This document shows, piece after piece, positions 1 through 8,532 of a stretch of 61,188 nt of DNA; the stretch's first letter is position 1, and each line of letters starts with the position of its first letter. The translations under genes and the position numbers were made by a program. The stretch is from Opitutales bacterium (lineage in GTDB: Bacteria; Verrucomicrobiota; Verrucomicrobiia; Opitutales; JABSRG01). Where the stretch lies: contig JABSRG010000013.1 of the NCBI GenBank assembly GCA_013215165.1, positions 1 through 61,188 of the forward strand, in the 5' to 3' direction. The notes under the pieces are model-generated. The model had not been told where the DNA came from. It worked only from the letters and a program-made list of their open reading frames with translations, and did no database searches.

Positions 1-75
1 AGACACGATCAACCGCTACAGCCCATCAATACTCAGGTTTGATCTCCGCCATCAGGTCTTATGGGATGGCTGTGA
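1..75 (+). repeat. Left copy of 75-bp terminal inverted repeat
   Basis: The first 75 bases are the exact reverse complement of the last 75 bases of the window. Identity stops abruptly after base 75, where the sequence goes on to unique DNA. I recognise no transposase fragment in any frame of this short stretch. It may be one end of a multicopy element in opposite orientations at the two ends, or an assembly overlap. Confidence 0.9.
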
Positions 76-172
76 TTCTTTTTCAGAAAACGGGATGCTT
101 TGATGTCGCGTCAGGCCTTTTCCGGCGAGCGCACTCTTGACCTGTCGAGCATGAGAGGGATGCTCTGGAGAT

Positions 173-778
173 ATGGATTCACCTCCTTCCTACGAGAGCA
201 TTATTCAGCGCCTAACAGAACGTTCTGAGCTCAAGTGGATATGGCTCACTTTAGCTCTGTTCAGCTTTTTTCCTGTGTTCTGCGTGTTAGCAATGGGTTT
301 CTTGGTGGGAAACTGTCGCACATATGTCTACAGTGGAGTAGCTGAGGCTGCGCGACCTCAGAACTTTAAGCACTGGCTCTTGGATAGTCTCGTGGTAGGA
401 GGGGTCTTTGTTCTGCTGGTCTGGGCGTTTCCGAGTTTACTGTCGGTCATCGGAAGGATGATAGATGCTCTCAGTATGCTCGATTTGAGTCTGTTTGAGC
501 TCGTTCTGAATAACGTTGGGATTGGTTTTGGGCTCTGGCTTTTTAGTGGTTTTTTCCTTTTGTATCTAGATCATGGAGATTGGCGTGCTCTGCGCCATGT
601 GCAGCAAGGATTTGTGATGAGTTTGAAGCTCTCGAAGCCCTTACTGCTTCCGATTATTGTCTGCCTGGGCTTGGCTTTTGTTTCGGGTCCGCTCGTGCTG
701 GGGGGCGTATTCGCTGGAGCAGTTCCACTGTGTTTTTTCCTCTCGGATCTTGCTAGAAGAGCCAGTCGGTCGATGTAG
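173..778 (+). CDS. Multi-spanning membrane protein of unknown function
   Basis: This 201-residue protein has an N-terminal cytoplasmic stretch of about 24 residues and then four or five hydrophobic segments, near residues 25-46, 69-92, 110-131 and 153-190. It therefore sits in the inner membrane. The segment after the first helix (GFLVGNCRTYVYSG) and the overall layout recall the DUF4013 membrane family, but the match is by eye only. It is the first gene of a same-strand trio, 21 bases upstream of the next. No enzyme motif is visible. The role is unknown; a partner of the two following envelope proteins is an inference from position. Confidence 0.6.
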   Translation: MDSPPSYESIIQRLTERSELKWIWLTLALFSFFPVFCVLAMGFLVGNCRTYVYSGVAEAARPQNFKHWLLDSLVVGGVFVLLVWAFPSLLSVIGRMIDALSMLDLSLFELVLNNVGIGFGLWLFSGFFLLYLDHGDWRALRHVQQGFVMSLKLSKPLLLPIIVCLGLAFVSGPLVLGGVFAGAVPLCFFLSDLARRASRSM

Positions 779-799
779 GTTCTAAAAGTTTTTTAAGTC

Positions 800-1465
800 A
801 TGATTTTGAAATCAGTTTTGCTTGGGGTAGTCACGGCTGGCATGGGAGGCATGATAGCATTTGCCTATTTGATCGATGACGTACCCAAGACCCTGAGTCC
901 CAAAGATGTCGCCGAGATGAAGGCAGCCGCAGCAGAGGATGGCGAGGATGAGGTTGGAGGGCCGACATTAGTGTATATCTTACCTAAGCGCGACAGTGGC
1001 GGTGGCCAGTATCTGCCAAAGCGGGATGCATTGATAAATGGTACGCTCAGTGAATTGGTGATCACTGAAGCTGAAATCAATGCCTGGCTGCGGGCGAATT
1101 TTTCACCTCAGAGTCAAGAGGATGATGAGGGGGGGATCGTTACTTTGAAGCCGGAAGTGCCTCAAGTGGCACTGACTCAGGGTGAAGTTCAAGTTGTGAT
1201 GTATTTGGATTCTCAAGCGATGGATCGTAGAGCGCGTCTTGCTGTCGTGGGGCGGGGCACTTTTGTACAAAAAGGAAATAATTGGAAGTTCGCCTACCAC
1301 CATCTTTCAGTCTCCCAAGGCCGCATCCCCTTTATCGGCGGAGTCATAGCGCAAGCCTTCGGAGCTGTTTTCCAAAAGGCTCCAGAGGGTGAAGCCTTGA
1401 GTGAGGTGTGGGATGAAATTAGCTCGATCGAGGTGCACGAGGGCGAGCTTTGGATCCAGTTGTGA
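800..1465 (+). CDS. Signal-anchored envelope protein, unknown function
   Basis: This 221-residue protein has one N-terminal hydrophobic helix (residues 3-25), then an acidic low-complexity linker (about 40-55), and a soluble domain predicted to lie in the periplasm. The domain carries a segment around residue 90 (ITEAEINAWL) seen in envelope proteins that start with a lipid-binding-like fold, but I cannot name the family. Its stop codon overlaps the start of the next gene in a GTGA arrangement, so the two are probably translationally coupled. No catalytic motif is visible. Function unknown. Confidence 0.6.
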   Translation: MILKSVLLGVVTAGMGGMIAFAYLIDDVPKTLSPKDVAEMKAAAAEDGEDEVGGPTLVYILPKRDSGGGQYLPKRDALINGTLSELVITEAEINAWLRANFSPQSQEDDEGGIVTLKPEVPQVALTQGEVQVVMYLDSQAMDRRARLAVVGRGTFVQKGNNWKFAYHHLSVSQGRIPFIGGVIAQAFGAVFQKAPEGEALSEVWDEISSIEVHEGELWIQL

Positions 1466-2643
1466 AATACGGGGAGGGCAAGGCTTCTTCTTGCGGCAGT
1501 TGGATCACTGGGCTGTTGCTATACTGCCTGGGTATAGTGCCGAACTTCTCAAACGCACAAGTGTTAGCAGAGGGCGAGCATTTCGAAGTGGTGGCGAATA
1601 CACTTTTAGATGCGCGGCGTATTTTAGTACGGGCCGAGGTATTAGGTGAGCGATTCGTTCAATATCTTGGACCTGCAGAAATCGATTCAGAATCAGGAGT
1701 AGGGCCACTCCCCGTGCGGATTACCATCGAAGACTCGGTCGACTTGTCCCTTCCGGAGGTCACTTGGGATGGAGCGAAGCGGCAACTGTTGTGTGCGATT
1801 GATGCGTCGGTCTTCGAGGATGAGGTAGAATTTCACTTCAGATTGACTAAAGCTTGGATTGCTCGATGGACGTGGGTGGTGCACGGAGAGTCACAAATCC
1901 CGTCTATCCCGCATTGGTTCATAGTTGGCCTGGCGATGGAGTTCCTTGCAGCCCAACATCCGGCGCTACCCACGGTGTGGGGCGAAAACATGAACGGCAT
2001 CCAGTGCCTTGGCCTTGAAGAACTCGAGCGGGTGGACGTATTGGCGACACGAGGTAACGAGTCACTGCGTTTTCAGTCTTGGTTATTGTTGCGCAGTATC
2101 ATGCGTGGCACAGAGAACCTGGAGGAGCGCCGCGAGATACTGGATGTTTTATTGCGTGGCTTGGGGGTCGAAGCATTTGTTTCTGAGCGTTTGTTGGGGG
2201 ATCTATCACTCGGTCGACGCGTCATTGAAGCCTGGTGGCAAGTAACCCTGGAAAATACGATTTGGTCGCCGGAACGCAGCGCGCTATCGATTTTCCGTTC
2301 ACGATTTGAAGTGGAGCGTCTTGCGTCTTGGTGGTCAGAAGATGAGGCGAGTGGACTTCCCGTCTGGTATCCGGCAGAAGGCTTTTTGGACGCCCGGGAA
2401 GAAACGGCCACGGATCTGAATTTAATCAACGCCCTCGAAGCGCGCATACTCGCAATAAAGCTCAAACTCCCAGAGATCAACCCCGTGTATGCTAATACCC
2501 TAATTTCACTCGGACGCTATTACGAGTCGCTCTTGGTCGGTGAGATCGAGTCGGCAGAGCTGGCCTGGACACAGTTTTCTCAAGATTGGGCCTTCGCCCG
2601 CGAAATCGGGGCAGTGGCTGATCGGGTTCTGGGAGGGCAGTAG
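1462..2643 (+). CDS. Exported protein, possible degenerate peptidase-like fold
   Basis: Reading from GTG at 1462, which overlaps the upstream stop as GTGA, gives 393 residues; TTG at 1450 is a longer alternative. A hydrophobic segment at about residues 14-31 ending in SNAQ looks like a signal peptide. In the middle, the stretch IPHWFIVGLAMEFL resembles the segment that follows the zinc motif in gluzincin (peptidase MA-like) proteins, where a Pro-x-Trp-Leu-x-x-Gly-Leu-Ala is common. The HExxH motif itself is absent, so I do not call it a peptidase. It ends the three-gene operon and precedes a strong hairpin. Function unknown. Confidence 0.55.
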   Translation: MKYGEGKASSCGSWITGLLLYCLGIVPNFSNAQVLAEGEHFEVVANTLLDARRILVRAEVLGERFVQYLGPAEIDSESGVGPLPVRITIEDSVDLSLPEVTWDGAKRQLLCAIDASVFEDEVEFHFRLTKAWIARWTWVVHGESQIPSIPHWFIVGLAMEFLAAQHPALPTVWGENMNGIQCLGLEELERVDVLATRGNESLRFQSWLLLRSIMRGTENLEERREILDVLLRGLGVEAFVSERLLGDLSLGRRVIEAWWQVTLENTIWSPERSALSIFRSRFEVERLASWWSEDEASGLPVWYPAEGFLDAREETATDLNLINALEARILAIKLKLPEINPVYANTLISLGRYYESLLVGEIESAELAWTQFSQDWAFAREIGAVADRVLGGQ

Positions 2644-2694
2644 TCTGAGGTTAAAATCATTTTCCCATAAATCTGGTCGCGCTCGGAAAGGTGG

Positions 2695-2715
2695 GGCCGT
2701 TTTGCCAAAACGGCC
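2695..2715. terminator. Bidirectional hairpin between convergent genes
   Basis: A perfect 9-bp stem (GGCCGTTTT paired with AAAACGGCC) with a 3-base loop lies between the ends of two convergent genes. The A/T half of the stem gives U-runs on both strands, which fits a bidirectional terminator. Confidence 0.65.
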
Positions 2716-2720
2716 GAATA

Positions 2721-4211
2721 CTAGGCATACAAAGGCAAATAGCGTTCTTCTAGATATCTCACCAATGCCATGTGCGACAGCGCGTTTCCGGTCGCGCGGC
2801 GGCTTAGGTCCATGAGAGGGTAGCGGCGCCCATGGGCATGTACGTTTGTCCGCAGCCATTCGAGAATTTGTGACATATCCGCCTCAGCGATTTGTTGATC
2901 AATGTCTGGAATGTCGGCTCTGAGGGTATACCAAATTTGAGCTGCAAGCATGTTGCCCAGCGTGTAACTAGGGAAATAACCAAATGCTCCGCCCGACCAG
3001 TGTACGTCTTGCAGCACGCCCTCCTGATCGTTCTCAATTTTGAGCCCCAGGTATTCTTCTGCCAGCGCATTCCATGCTTCCGGGAGGTTAGCTACTTTAA
3101 GATCACCTGAGAAAAGGCGCTGCTCCAGGTTGAAACGGAGCATGATGTGTAAGTTGTAGGTCACCTCATCCGAGTCCACGCGTATGGGAATGACACGCAC
3201 TGCATTGATCGCACGATAGAGTTGCTCTGAATCGACACCAGCGAGCTGCTCCGGGAACGCTGTGCGGTATTTGGGCTCCCAGTATTCCCAAAAAGGCCGA
3301 CTGCGCGCGATTTGATTTTCCCAGAGTCGACTCTGAGATTCATGCACTCCCATACCCGCATTTACTCCTAGCGCTGTGCCGCGCCAAGCGTAAGGTAGCC
3401 CCTGTTCATAGAGGCCATGGCCGGTCTCATGGATCGAAGAGAAAAGTGAGTCGAGTGGGGTGTCTTCGAAGAACCGCGTGGTCATGCGAATATCTGAGCC
3501 TGAACCAGCGCAGAATGGGTGCAGCGATTTGTCGATGCGGCCACGGGTGAAGTCGAAGCCCATCTTTGAGACGATCTCCTTGAGGAAACCCTCCTGAGAC
3601 TCGACTCCAAAGCCTTTTAAAAAAGAGACGTCAGGTTGTTTGCCAGAATCGGCGATCTTTTTAACCAACGGTATGAGGGCATCACGTAGCGGCTCGAATA
3701 GGGCGGCTATCGCAGTAGCAGTCATGCCTGGATCATGTTTATCAATGCAGAAGTCGTAAGCATCCGTGGCTCCGACGAGCTCGGCATATTCGCAGGCTAG
3801 ATCGATCTGTTCCTGAAGGAAGGGCGCGAAGGCTGCGAAGTCATCCTTTTCGCGAGCATCCGCCCAAGCATGGTAGGCGCGGCTGGTGGCTGAAGCGCGC
3901 CGAGCCACAAACTCGGGAGTCAGCCGCCGTGCTTCTTCAAATTGCTTCCGTGCTTCGATAACAATGCAGCGCTGGCTAGGGTCTAGAGAGTCGAATTCAG
4001 CATTCAACTCGTCCAAAAATTTGCCCAGTTTCGGACTCGTTTCCAATCCATGAACGGCGTCGGCAATCGCTGCCATCTGTTCTGCCCGAGCCTCAGTTGC
4101 GTTTTCTGGAAGAAATACCTGTTCGTCCCAGCCCAAGAGACCCTGGACCTCCTGAAGACTTGAAGTGCGTTGAAGGTGCTGAACTGTAGCGTCAAATGAG
4201 CTTTGCATCAT
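2721..4211 (-). CDS. Carboxypeptidase Taq, M32 metallopeptidase
   Basis: This is a zinc carboxypeptidase that removes C-terminal residues from peptides, probably in the cytoplasm. The M32 zinc motif HETGH lies at residues 261-265, followed about 25 residues later by the HESQSR motif typical of the family. The length (496 residues from the ATG at 4211, 495 from 4208) fits the usual 490-505. The open frame extends upstream to 4301 and includes ATG at 4232, but those extra residues overlap the divergent SET gene and lack family character. It faces a SET-domain gene only 36 bases away, so the two share a very short divergent promoter region. Family assignment is firm; physiological substrate is unknown. 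Confidence 0.93.
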   Translation of the reverse strand: MMQSSFDATVQHLQRTSSLQEVQGLLGWDEQVFLPENATEARAEQMAAIADAVHGLETSPKLGKFLDELNAEFDSLDPSQRCIVIEARKQFEEARRLTPEFVARRASATSRAYHAWADAREKDDFAAFAPFLQEQIDLACEYAELVGATDAYDFCIDKHDPGMTATAIAALFEPLRDALIPLVKKIADSGKQPDVSFLKGFGVESQEGFLKEIVSKMGFDFTRGRIDKSLHPFCAGSGSDIRMTTRFFEDTPLDSLFSSIHETGHGLYEQGLPYAWRGTALGVNAGMGVHESQSRLWENQIARSRPFWEYWEPKYRTAFPEQLAGVDSEQLYRAINAVRVIPIRVDSDEVTYNLHIMLRFNLEQRLFSGDLKVANLPEAWNALAEEYLGLKIENDQEGVLQDVHWSGGAFGYFPSYTLGNMLAAQIWYTLRADIPDIDQQIAEADMSQILEWLRTNVHAHGRRYPLMDLSRRATGNALSHMALVRYLEERYLPLYA

Positions 4212-4247
4212 CCACAAAACCTGAATGCTCATGGGGATACGCACAAG

Positions 4248-4712
4248 ATGGATTTCACACAAACATCCTGGGAGAAACGCGAATCCGAGTTGGATGGTCA
4301 AGGGATCTTCGCCGTCCGAAGTATTCGAGCTGGTGAATCAATTTTGCCCTACCGGGGTCCTCGAATTCCAATGGCAGAGGTCGAAGAAAGTGATGGCCCG
4401 GTCTACTGGATGGCGTGGGATGATGATTGGGCTATTGATGGTTCTGGAGAAGATAACCCGGCGCGGTTCTTTAACCACTCTTGTGATCCCAACTGTGAGG
4501 CAATCCGACTCGATGGTGCTATTTGGATTAGAAGCATCCGTAAGGTAGAGGAAGGGGAAGAGTTGACCTTCGATTATGGATGGGGTCTGGACGGCTTATT
4601 TCAGCATGGATGTCGCTGTGGCGCACCATCGTGCGTCGGCTACATTGTTGGTGAGCCCTACCGCCCGCTTGCTAGAAAAATCCTGCGGCAGATGCAGCGT
4701 GGACGTTTGTAA
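4248..4712 (+). CDS. SET-domain lysine methyltransferase with post-SET zinc motif
   Basis: This compact 154-residue protein is essentially one SET domain. The signature NHSCDPNC lies at 76-83, and ELTFDYGW at 105-112 supplies the conserved tyrosine. A C-terminal post-SET motif CxCxxxxC lies at 122-129 (CRCGAPSC). The Cys of NHSC/PNC plus these three cysteines would form the usual zinc site. SET enzymes transfer a methyl group from SAM to protein lysines. The start ATG at 4248 is chosen because the domain begins within 15 residues; an in-frame upstream start at 4203 runs into the divergent M32 gene. The target protein is unknown. Bacterial SET proteins of this short type are known but poorly characterised. 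Confidence 0.88.
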   Translation: MDFTQTSWEKRESELDGQGIFAVRSIRAGESILPYRGPRIPMAEVEESDGPVYWMAWDDDWAIDGSGEDNPARFFNHSCDPNCEAIRLDGAIWIRSIRKVEEGEELTFDYGWGLDGLFQHGCRCGAPSCVGYIVGEPYRPLARKILRQMQRGRL

Positions 4713-4882
4713 CATGCTGTTGAGGATGATGTCTCCCAGGTTAGAAAACAGGGCTTAATTGAAACAATGGAGATATTTCCCCAACTGCCTCCTTTGTTGT
4801 CGTCCAGCGCTTTCTATTGTTGGAGCGGTGTGCTTTGACGAAACACATTACCCAAAAAACTGAGCGAAGCGCAATTCCGGTG

Positions 4883-6094
4883 CTATTTTGACTCGGGGAC
4901 TGGATTCTTGATCAAGCCATCTCTATCCATTCTCTCAGGTTGCGCACCGGTGTGAGTCGCTTTGGCAAGATAGTGCTCGAAATCGGAAATGATCGATGAC
5001 CAAGGGATGCCCGCAGTTGCCTGTTCGGCTGCGTCACGCATCTCAGCCCAATGGTCGTCGGCATGAGAGGCTTCTAAGGCTTTTTCGATAAAATGTTTGG
5101 GATCATCAAAGCGCGCCAGAAAGCCATTGATACCGTCGTTGATGAAACGTTGTCCCGCGGCGTAGTCGTATACTATCGAAATAAGTCCCGAAGTCATAGC
5201 CTCGGTCACCACATTTCCAAATGTTTCCGAAGTGCTGCCGAAAAGAAATAGGTCAGCTGAGGCGTAGTGGGTGGCAAGGTCTGTGCCGTAGCGCATACCA
5301 GCAAAATGTATGTCAGGGTATGTCTTCTCTAGCTTGGCCCTCACTGGGCCGTCGCCAACTACGACCATGCGTGCATCGGTCAGTCGCTGGCGTATTTTGT
5401 AGAAAGCTTCAATGGCGAGAGGAATATTTTTTTCGGCTGCAGCGCGACCCACGTAAATGGCCACCGGGGTGTCATCACTGTTAGCGCCCCAACTTTTCCT
5501 CAGTGACGCATCACGCCGTTTGCGATTGAAAAGCTCCCTATCCACGCCACGGCCCAGATAGATGAGACGTTCAAAAGACTCTTTTTCGAGTGACTCGATT
5601 AGGTCGTGCGAGGGTGCGAACGTGTAGGCACAGCGGTTGTGAAACCAGCGCAAAAAACTAAGCATGGTCGATGTCAGCCATTTAGCCCCGTAATCCTCGC
5701 AATACAGCTGGAAGTTGGTGTGGAAAGTAGAGGTCACCGGTATGCGGAGGCGTCGAGCCGCCAATAGGGCGGCGATACCGAGAGGGCCTTCGGTCGCGAT
5801 ATGCACGACATCAAACGACTCTGCTCTCATCAGCGTTTTTAGGCGGAAGTAAACAGGCAGCCCCATCTGAATACCCGGGTATCCGATGAGCGGAATACCT
5901 GGAACGGTCACTTCCTTAGCTGAATCAAGTGGATCTACACCGATCGGGTTCTTTTGCCTGTCCGCCCTTTGTGCTGGGCGTACCACGGTTACCTGGTGTC
6001 CGCGAGCACCTAGACCATCCACAAGGCGCCGATTGGTCATGGCAACCCCGTTGACCTCGGGTGGAAATGTTTCAGTGACGATACAAATATTCAT
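4883..6094 (-). CDS. GT4-family glycosyltransferase
   Basis: This 403-residue protein has the two-Rossmann-domain (GT-B) layout of GT4 enzymes. The N-terminus MNICIVTETFPPEVNGVA is the characteristic acceptor-domain start, and the C-terminal half has YVGRAAAEKNI and the nucleotide-sugar E-x7-E region around SETFGNVVTEAM. It resembles the MgtA/SqdX-like group that glycosylates lipids, but donor and acceptor cannot be read from sequence. It is transcribed divergently from msrP across a gap of about 170 bases. The gap of 170 bases on its other side (4713-4882) shows no gene. Confidence 0.9.
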   Translation of the reverse strand: MNICIVTETFPPEVNGVAMTNRRLVDGLGARGHQVTVVRPAQRADRQKNPIGVDPLDSAKEVTVPGIPLIGYPGIQMGLPVYFRLKTLMRAESFDVVHIATEGPLGIAALLAARRLRIPVTSTFHTNFQLYCEDYGAKWLTSTMLSFLRWFHNRCAYTFAPSHDLIESLEKESFERLIYLGRGVDRELFNRKRRDASLRKSWGANSDDTPVAIYVGRAAAEKNIPLAIEAFYKIRQRLTDARMVVVGDGPVRAKLEKTYPDIHFAGMRYGTDLATHYASADLFLFGSTSETFGNVVTEAMTSGLISIVYDYAAGQRFINDGINGFLARFDDPKHFIEKALEASHADDHWAEMRDAAEQATAGIPWSSIISDFEHYLAKATHTGAQPERMDRDGLIKNPVPESK

Positions 6095-6264
6095 CGTGAG
6101 GGTCGGGTGGGCTTTGAGAAAAGTAAATCGTGGTTATTTTTTTGGGAAGACAGGGCAATGGACTGAACTCCGGGAATAAATCAATGTTTATAAACTTCGG
6201 TTTCTTACGTGGAAGCATGAGCGACCACTTGTATTTTACTTTTAGCCCTCAGCACCCTAATGAC

Positions 6265-7227
6265 ATGCATCTCCCAAAAAAACCTTCCTGGCATATTTCC
6301 GAGAATGAAGTAACTCCCGAGCACTGGGTAATAAGCAGGCGAGACATGTTAGCAAAAGCTGGTCTCGGGATCGCTTCGCTGTCACTCGGACTGAGTCACA
6401 GTCAAGGAGCGAGTGCTGGTTTCCCTACAGAACGCAATCCAAAGTATAACGGTGATGGACTGGAGTTAAATACCTGGGAGCACGCGACAGAGTGTAACAA
6501 CTTTTATGAGTTTGGGTTTGGGAAGGGTGATCCTGTGAAAAACGCGAATAAGGGATGGGATCCCGAGCCATGGACCATCGAGGTCGGGGGTAAGGTGAAA
6601 AAACCTGGGAAATTTGATGTGAACGACCTCGTTAAAGAATTTGGGATCGAGCAGCGCGTATATCGATTTCGCTGTGTGGAAGCTTGGTCGATGATTGTGC
6701 CGTGGGACGGATTTCCGCTGAGCAAGCTGTTGAGTAAGGTAGAGCCCGAGAATGATGCAACGTATGTCCGTTTTGTCACAGGTATCGAACGCGAACACAT
6801 GGTAGGTGTTCGAGAAGCGCCGCGTTACCCATGGCCCTACCGCGAAGGGTTGAGGATGGATGAAGCCATGCATGATTTGACGCTTATGGTAACCGGTATG
6901 TTCGGAAAACCGCTACCCAATCAAAACGGTGCGCCGATTCGCTTGATGGTGCCCTGGAAATACGGTTTCAAATCCATAAAAACAATCCAGAGAATCGAGG
7001 CGGTCAGCAGCCAGCCCGGTACGCTTTGGAACGAATTAGCGCCTCGAGAATACGGCTTTTACGCCAATGTGAATCCCGAGGTGAGCCACCCACGTTGGTC
7101 TCAAGCGCGTGAGCGTGTTCTTGGATCGGGCTTTTTCGACGGAAAGGTGCCGACACTCATGTTTAACGGATATGAGGAGGAAGTTGCTGGGCTTTATCAG
7201 GGTATGGATCTACGCCGGTTCTATTGA
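6265..7227 (+). CDS. msrP: Periplasmic methionine sulfoxide reductase, molybdopterin catalytic subunit
   Basis: MsrP (YedY) repairs oxidised methionine in periplasmic proteins, taking electrons from the membrane partner MsrQ. A twin-arginine signal is visible (SRRDMLAKAG, residues 24-33), so the enzyme is exported folded through Tat. The molybdenum-ligand cysteine is in RCVEAWSMIVPW at residue 137. The chosen ATG at 6265 gives 320 residues and a normal N-terminus (SWHISENEVTPE); in-frame starts at 6130 and 6217 add residues unlike the family. msrQ follows on the same strand after a 155-base gap that holds two inverted repeat copies, which is unusual because these two genes are often tightly coupled. 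Confidence 0.96.
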   Translation: MHLPKKPSWHISENEVTPEHWVISRRDMLAKAGLGIASLSLGLSHSQGASAGFPTERNPKYNGDGLELNTWEHATECNNFYEFGFGKGDPVKNANKGWDPEPWTIEVGGKVKKPGKFDVNDLVKEFGIEQRVYRFRCVEAWSMIVPWDGFPLSKLLSKVEPENDATYVRFVTGIEREHMVGVREAPRYPWPYREGLRMDEAMHDLTLMVTGMFGKPLPNQNGAPIRLMVPWKYGFKSIKTIQRIEAVSSQPGTLWNELAPREYGFYANVNPEVSHPRWSQARERVLGSGFFDGKVPTLMFNGYEEEVAGLYQGMDLRRFY

Positions 7228-7243
7228 GTCCAGTATTTTCAGA

Positions 7244-7276
7244 ATCCGCGAATTCATGCGAATGCACGCTAATAAC
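7244..7276 (+). repeat. 10-bp-phased GCGAAT repeat, copy 1
   Basis: This copy starts ATCCGCGAAT and continues with AAT blocks about 10 bp apart (AAT-N7-AAT-N7-AAT). It lies just after msrP and is inverted relative to copy 2 upstream of msrQ. About 80% of its bases match the reverse complement of copy 2. Confidence 0.75.
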
Positions 7277-7350
7277 TTTAGAGGATGTGAACTTCTGACC
7301 AAGTTGAAGTCCTCATTGGTTGGTTGATAGACTTGAATACAGATTCAATT

Positions 7351-7384
7351 AGAAATTCGCGTTCATTCGCGTGCATTGGCGGAT
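7351..7384 (-). repeat. 10-bp-phased GCGAAT repeat, copy 2, overlapping the msrQ start
   Basis: This is the inverted partner of copy 1, separated from it by 74 bases. The repeat edge, normally GCGGATCA on this strand, here reads GCGGATGA. Its AT and the following G form the ATG of msrQ at 7383. Transcripts across both copies could fold into a long hairpin. Confidence 0.75.
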
Positions 7385-7979
7385 GAAAAAAATCATCGGT
7401 TGGGCTATACATGTCGCGCTTGTGACCCCGATTCTTGTCCTGATCGCATTGGCGTTCGGTAACCGACTTGGCGTCGATCCGGTGAAGACAATGCTCGATG
7501 CTACGGGCACCACTGCCTTAGTCATTCTGACAATCTCTCTATCGTTGACTCCATTTTCGCGCCTGACCCATTGGCGGATTGCGAAGATCTTCAAAGGCAA
7601 GTCTCGAGCAATTGGTTTAGCGGTGTTTTGGTATGTGAGCGCACACTTGTGCCTGCAAATCCTTTATGAAGGTGGGCTCGGATGGCTGCCAGAGACGATC
7701 GACAAACCCTTCATCTATTTCGGTATGGCGGGGTGGGGAATCTTGTTGGTGTTGGCTGTTACAAGTTGGGACCGCATCAAACGGAGGCTTGGTGGCAAAG
7801 CCTGGAAACGTCTCCATCGTATGGCTTACGTGGTCGGTATCTTAGCGATGATTCACTATGGAATGGCGGGGAAAGGGCACCGGGATCAGGCACTCGTTTA
7901 TCTATTGATTGTTTTAGGACTGCGCGCCGCTGAAAAGTTGAAGAGTCATTGTCAAAGAACGTATACAGATCGCGGTTGA
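7383..7979 (+). CDS. msrQ: MsrQ, haem-binding membrane subunit of the MsrPQ system
   Basis: MsrQ (YedZ) is a ferric-reductase-like membrane protein that passes electrons from the quinone pool or cytoplasmic flavin to MsrP. The 198-residue sequence has about six hydrophobic helices. Histidines suited to haem binding occur in VSAHLC, LHRMAYVVG and IHYGM. The ATG at 7383 (MKKIIGW) gives a normal start; GTG at 7371 lies inside a repeat copy. Its start codon overlaps the edge of a dispersed repeat, so expression may depend on structure in the leader. Assignment is supported by both sequence and the msrP neighbour. Confidence 0.93.
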   Translation: MKKIIGWAIHVALVTPILVLIALAFGNRLGVDPVKTMLDATGTTALVILTISLSLTPFSRLTHWRIAKIFKGKSRAIGLAVFWYVSAHLCLQILYEGGLGWLPETIDKPFIYFGMAGWGILLVLAVTSWDRIKRRLGGKAWKRLHRMAYVVGILAMIHYGMAGKGHRDQALVYLLIVLGLRAAEKLKSHCQRTYTDRG

Positions 7980-8022
7980 TCCATAGATACGCGAGAATGT
8001 GATCTTTGAGCTTATTCGAGGC

Positions 8023-8052
8023 TTGCTGGGGGTATCATTGAACTACCATAAT
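8023..8052 (+). promoter_or_regulatory. Candidate sigma-70-type promoter of tRNA-Leu(UAA)
   Basis: TTGCTG and CATAAT are 18 bases apart, and the tRNA begins 12 bases after the second element. Both hexamers differ from consensus, so this is a plausible rather than proven promoter. Confidence 0.35.
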
Positions 8053-8063
8053 AAACATTCCGG

Positions 8064-8150
8064 GCCCAGATGGCGGAATCGGTAGACGCTGGAGACTTAA
8101 AATCTCTTGCCCGTAAGGGCGTGCGGGTTCAAGTCCCGCTCTGGGTACCA
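8064..8150 (+). tRNA. tRNA-Leu (UAA anticodon)
   Basis: This is an 87-base cloverleaf with long variable arm typical of class II tRNA-Leu. The anticodon loop carries TAA, the D-arm is GGAATCGGTAGACGC, the T-loop is GGTTCAAGTCC, and the 3' CCA is encoded. The acceptor stem pairs GCCCAGA with TCTGGGT, including the G1-U72 wobble also seen in other bacterial tRNA-Leu genes. Confidence 0.97.
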
Positions 8151-8230
8151 TTACGATTAGACGGTTTTGGTAAGACTGTTGTTATTGGCGGATGAGGTTA
8201 GTTTCGCGCCGGGACGTGTGCGTGGTTAGG

Positions 8231-8277
8231 TTTTGGTCTTTTTGTGATCCGCTAATGGACGCTAATATTTTGCTTTG
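8231..8277 (+). repeat. 10-bp-phased repeat, short form
   Basis: This direct copy of the element at 8669-8725 starts with TTTTGGTCTTTTTGTGATCC and ends with ATTTTGCTTTG. It lacks one 10-bp block (GAATAAACGC) present in the longer copy. The two therefore differ by exactly about one unit. Confidence 0.8.
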
Positions 8278-8532
8278 AGTTCGTAGCGGGCTTCTCTTGC
8301 GACTGGGAGCTGTGGGTTAGCTGCGACCTAATCATTGGGCGTTATGGCGATCTGCCCCTGCCGGTGGTACCTGACACATACTATACGAATTCAGTCACTC
8401 AGAATCTCCGGTTTCGTCCGGACGCCCGGTCATTATAAAGCATATCCTCTCCAACTATAGAAGACACTGGAGGGTGGGGCAACGTGGCTGCCGAAGATAT
8501 GGCATATGTATATGCAGCACGCTTCGAAATAG

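Noticed and set aside
1462-2643. Zinc peptidase call for the exported protein
   Set aside because: The HExxH motif is missing, so only a fold-level resemblance can be suggested.
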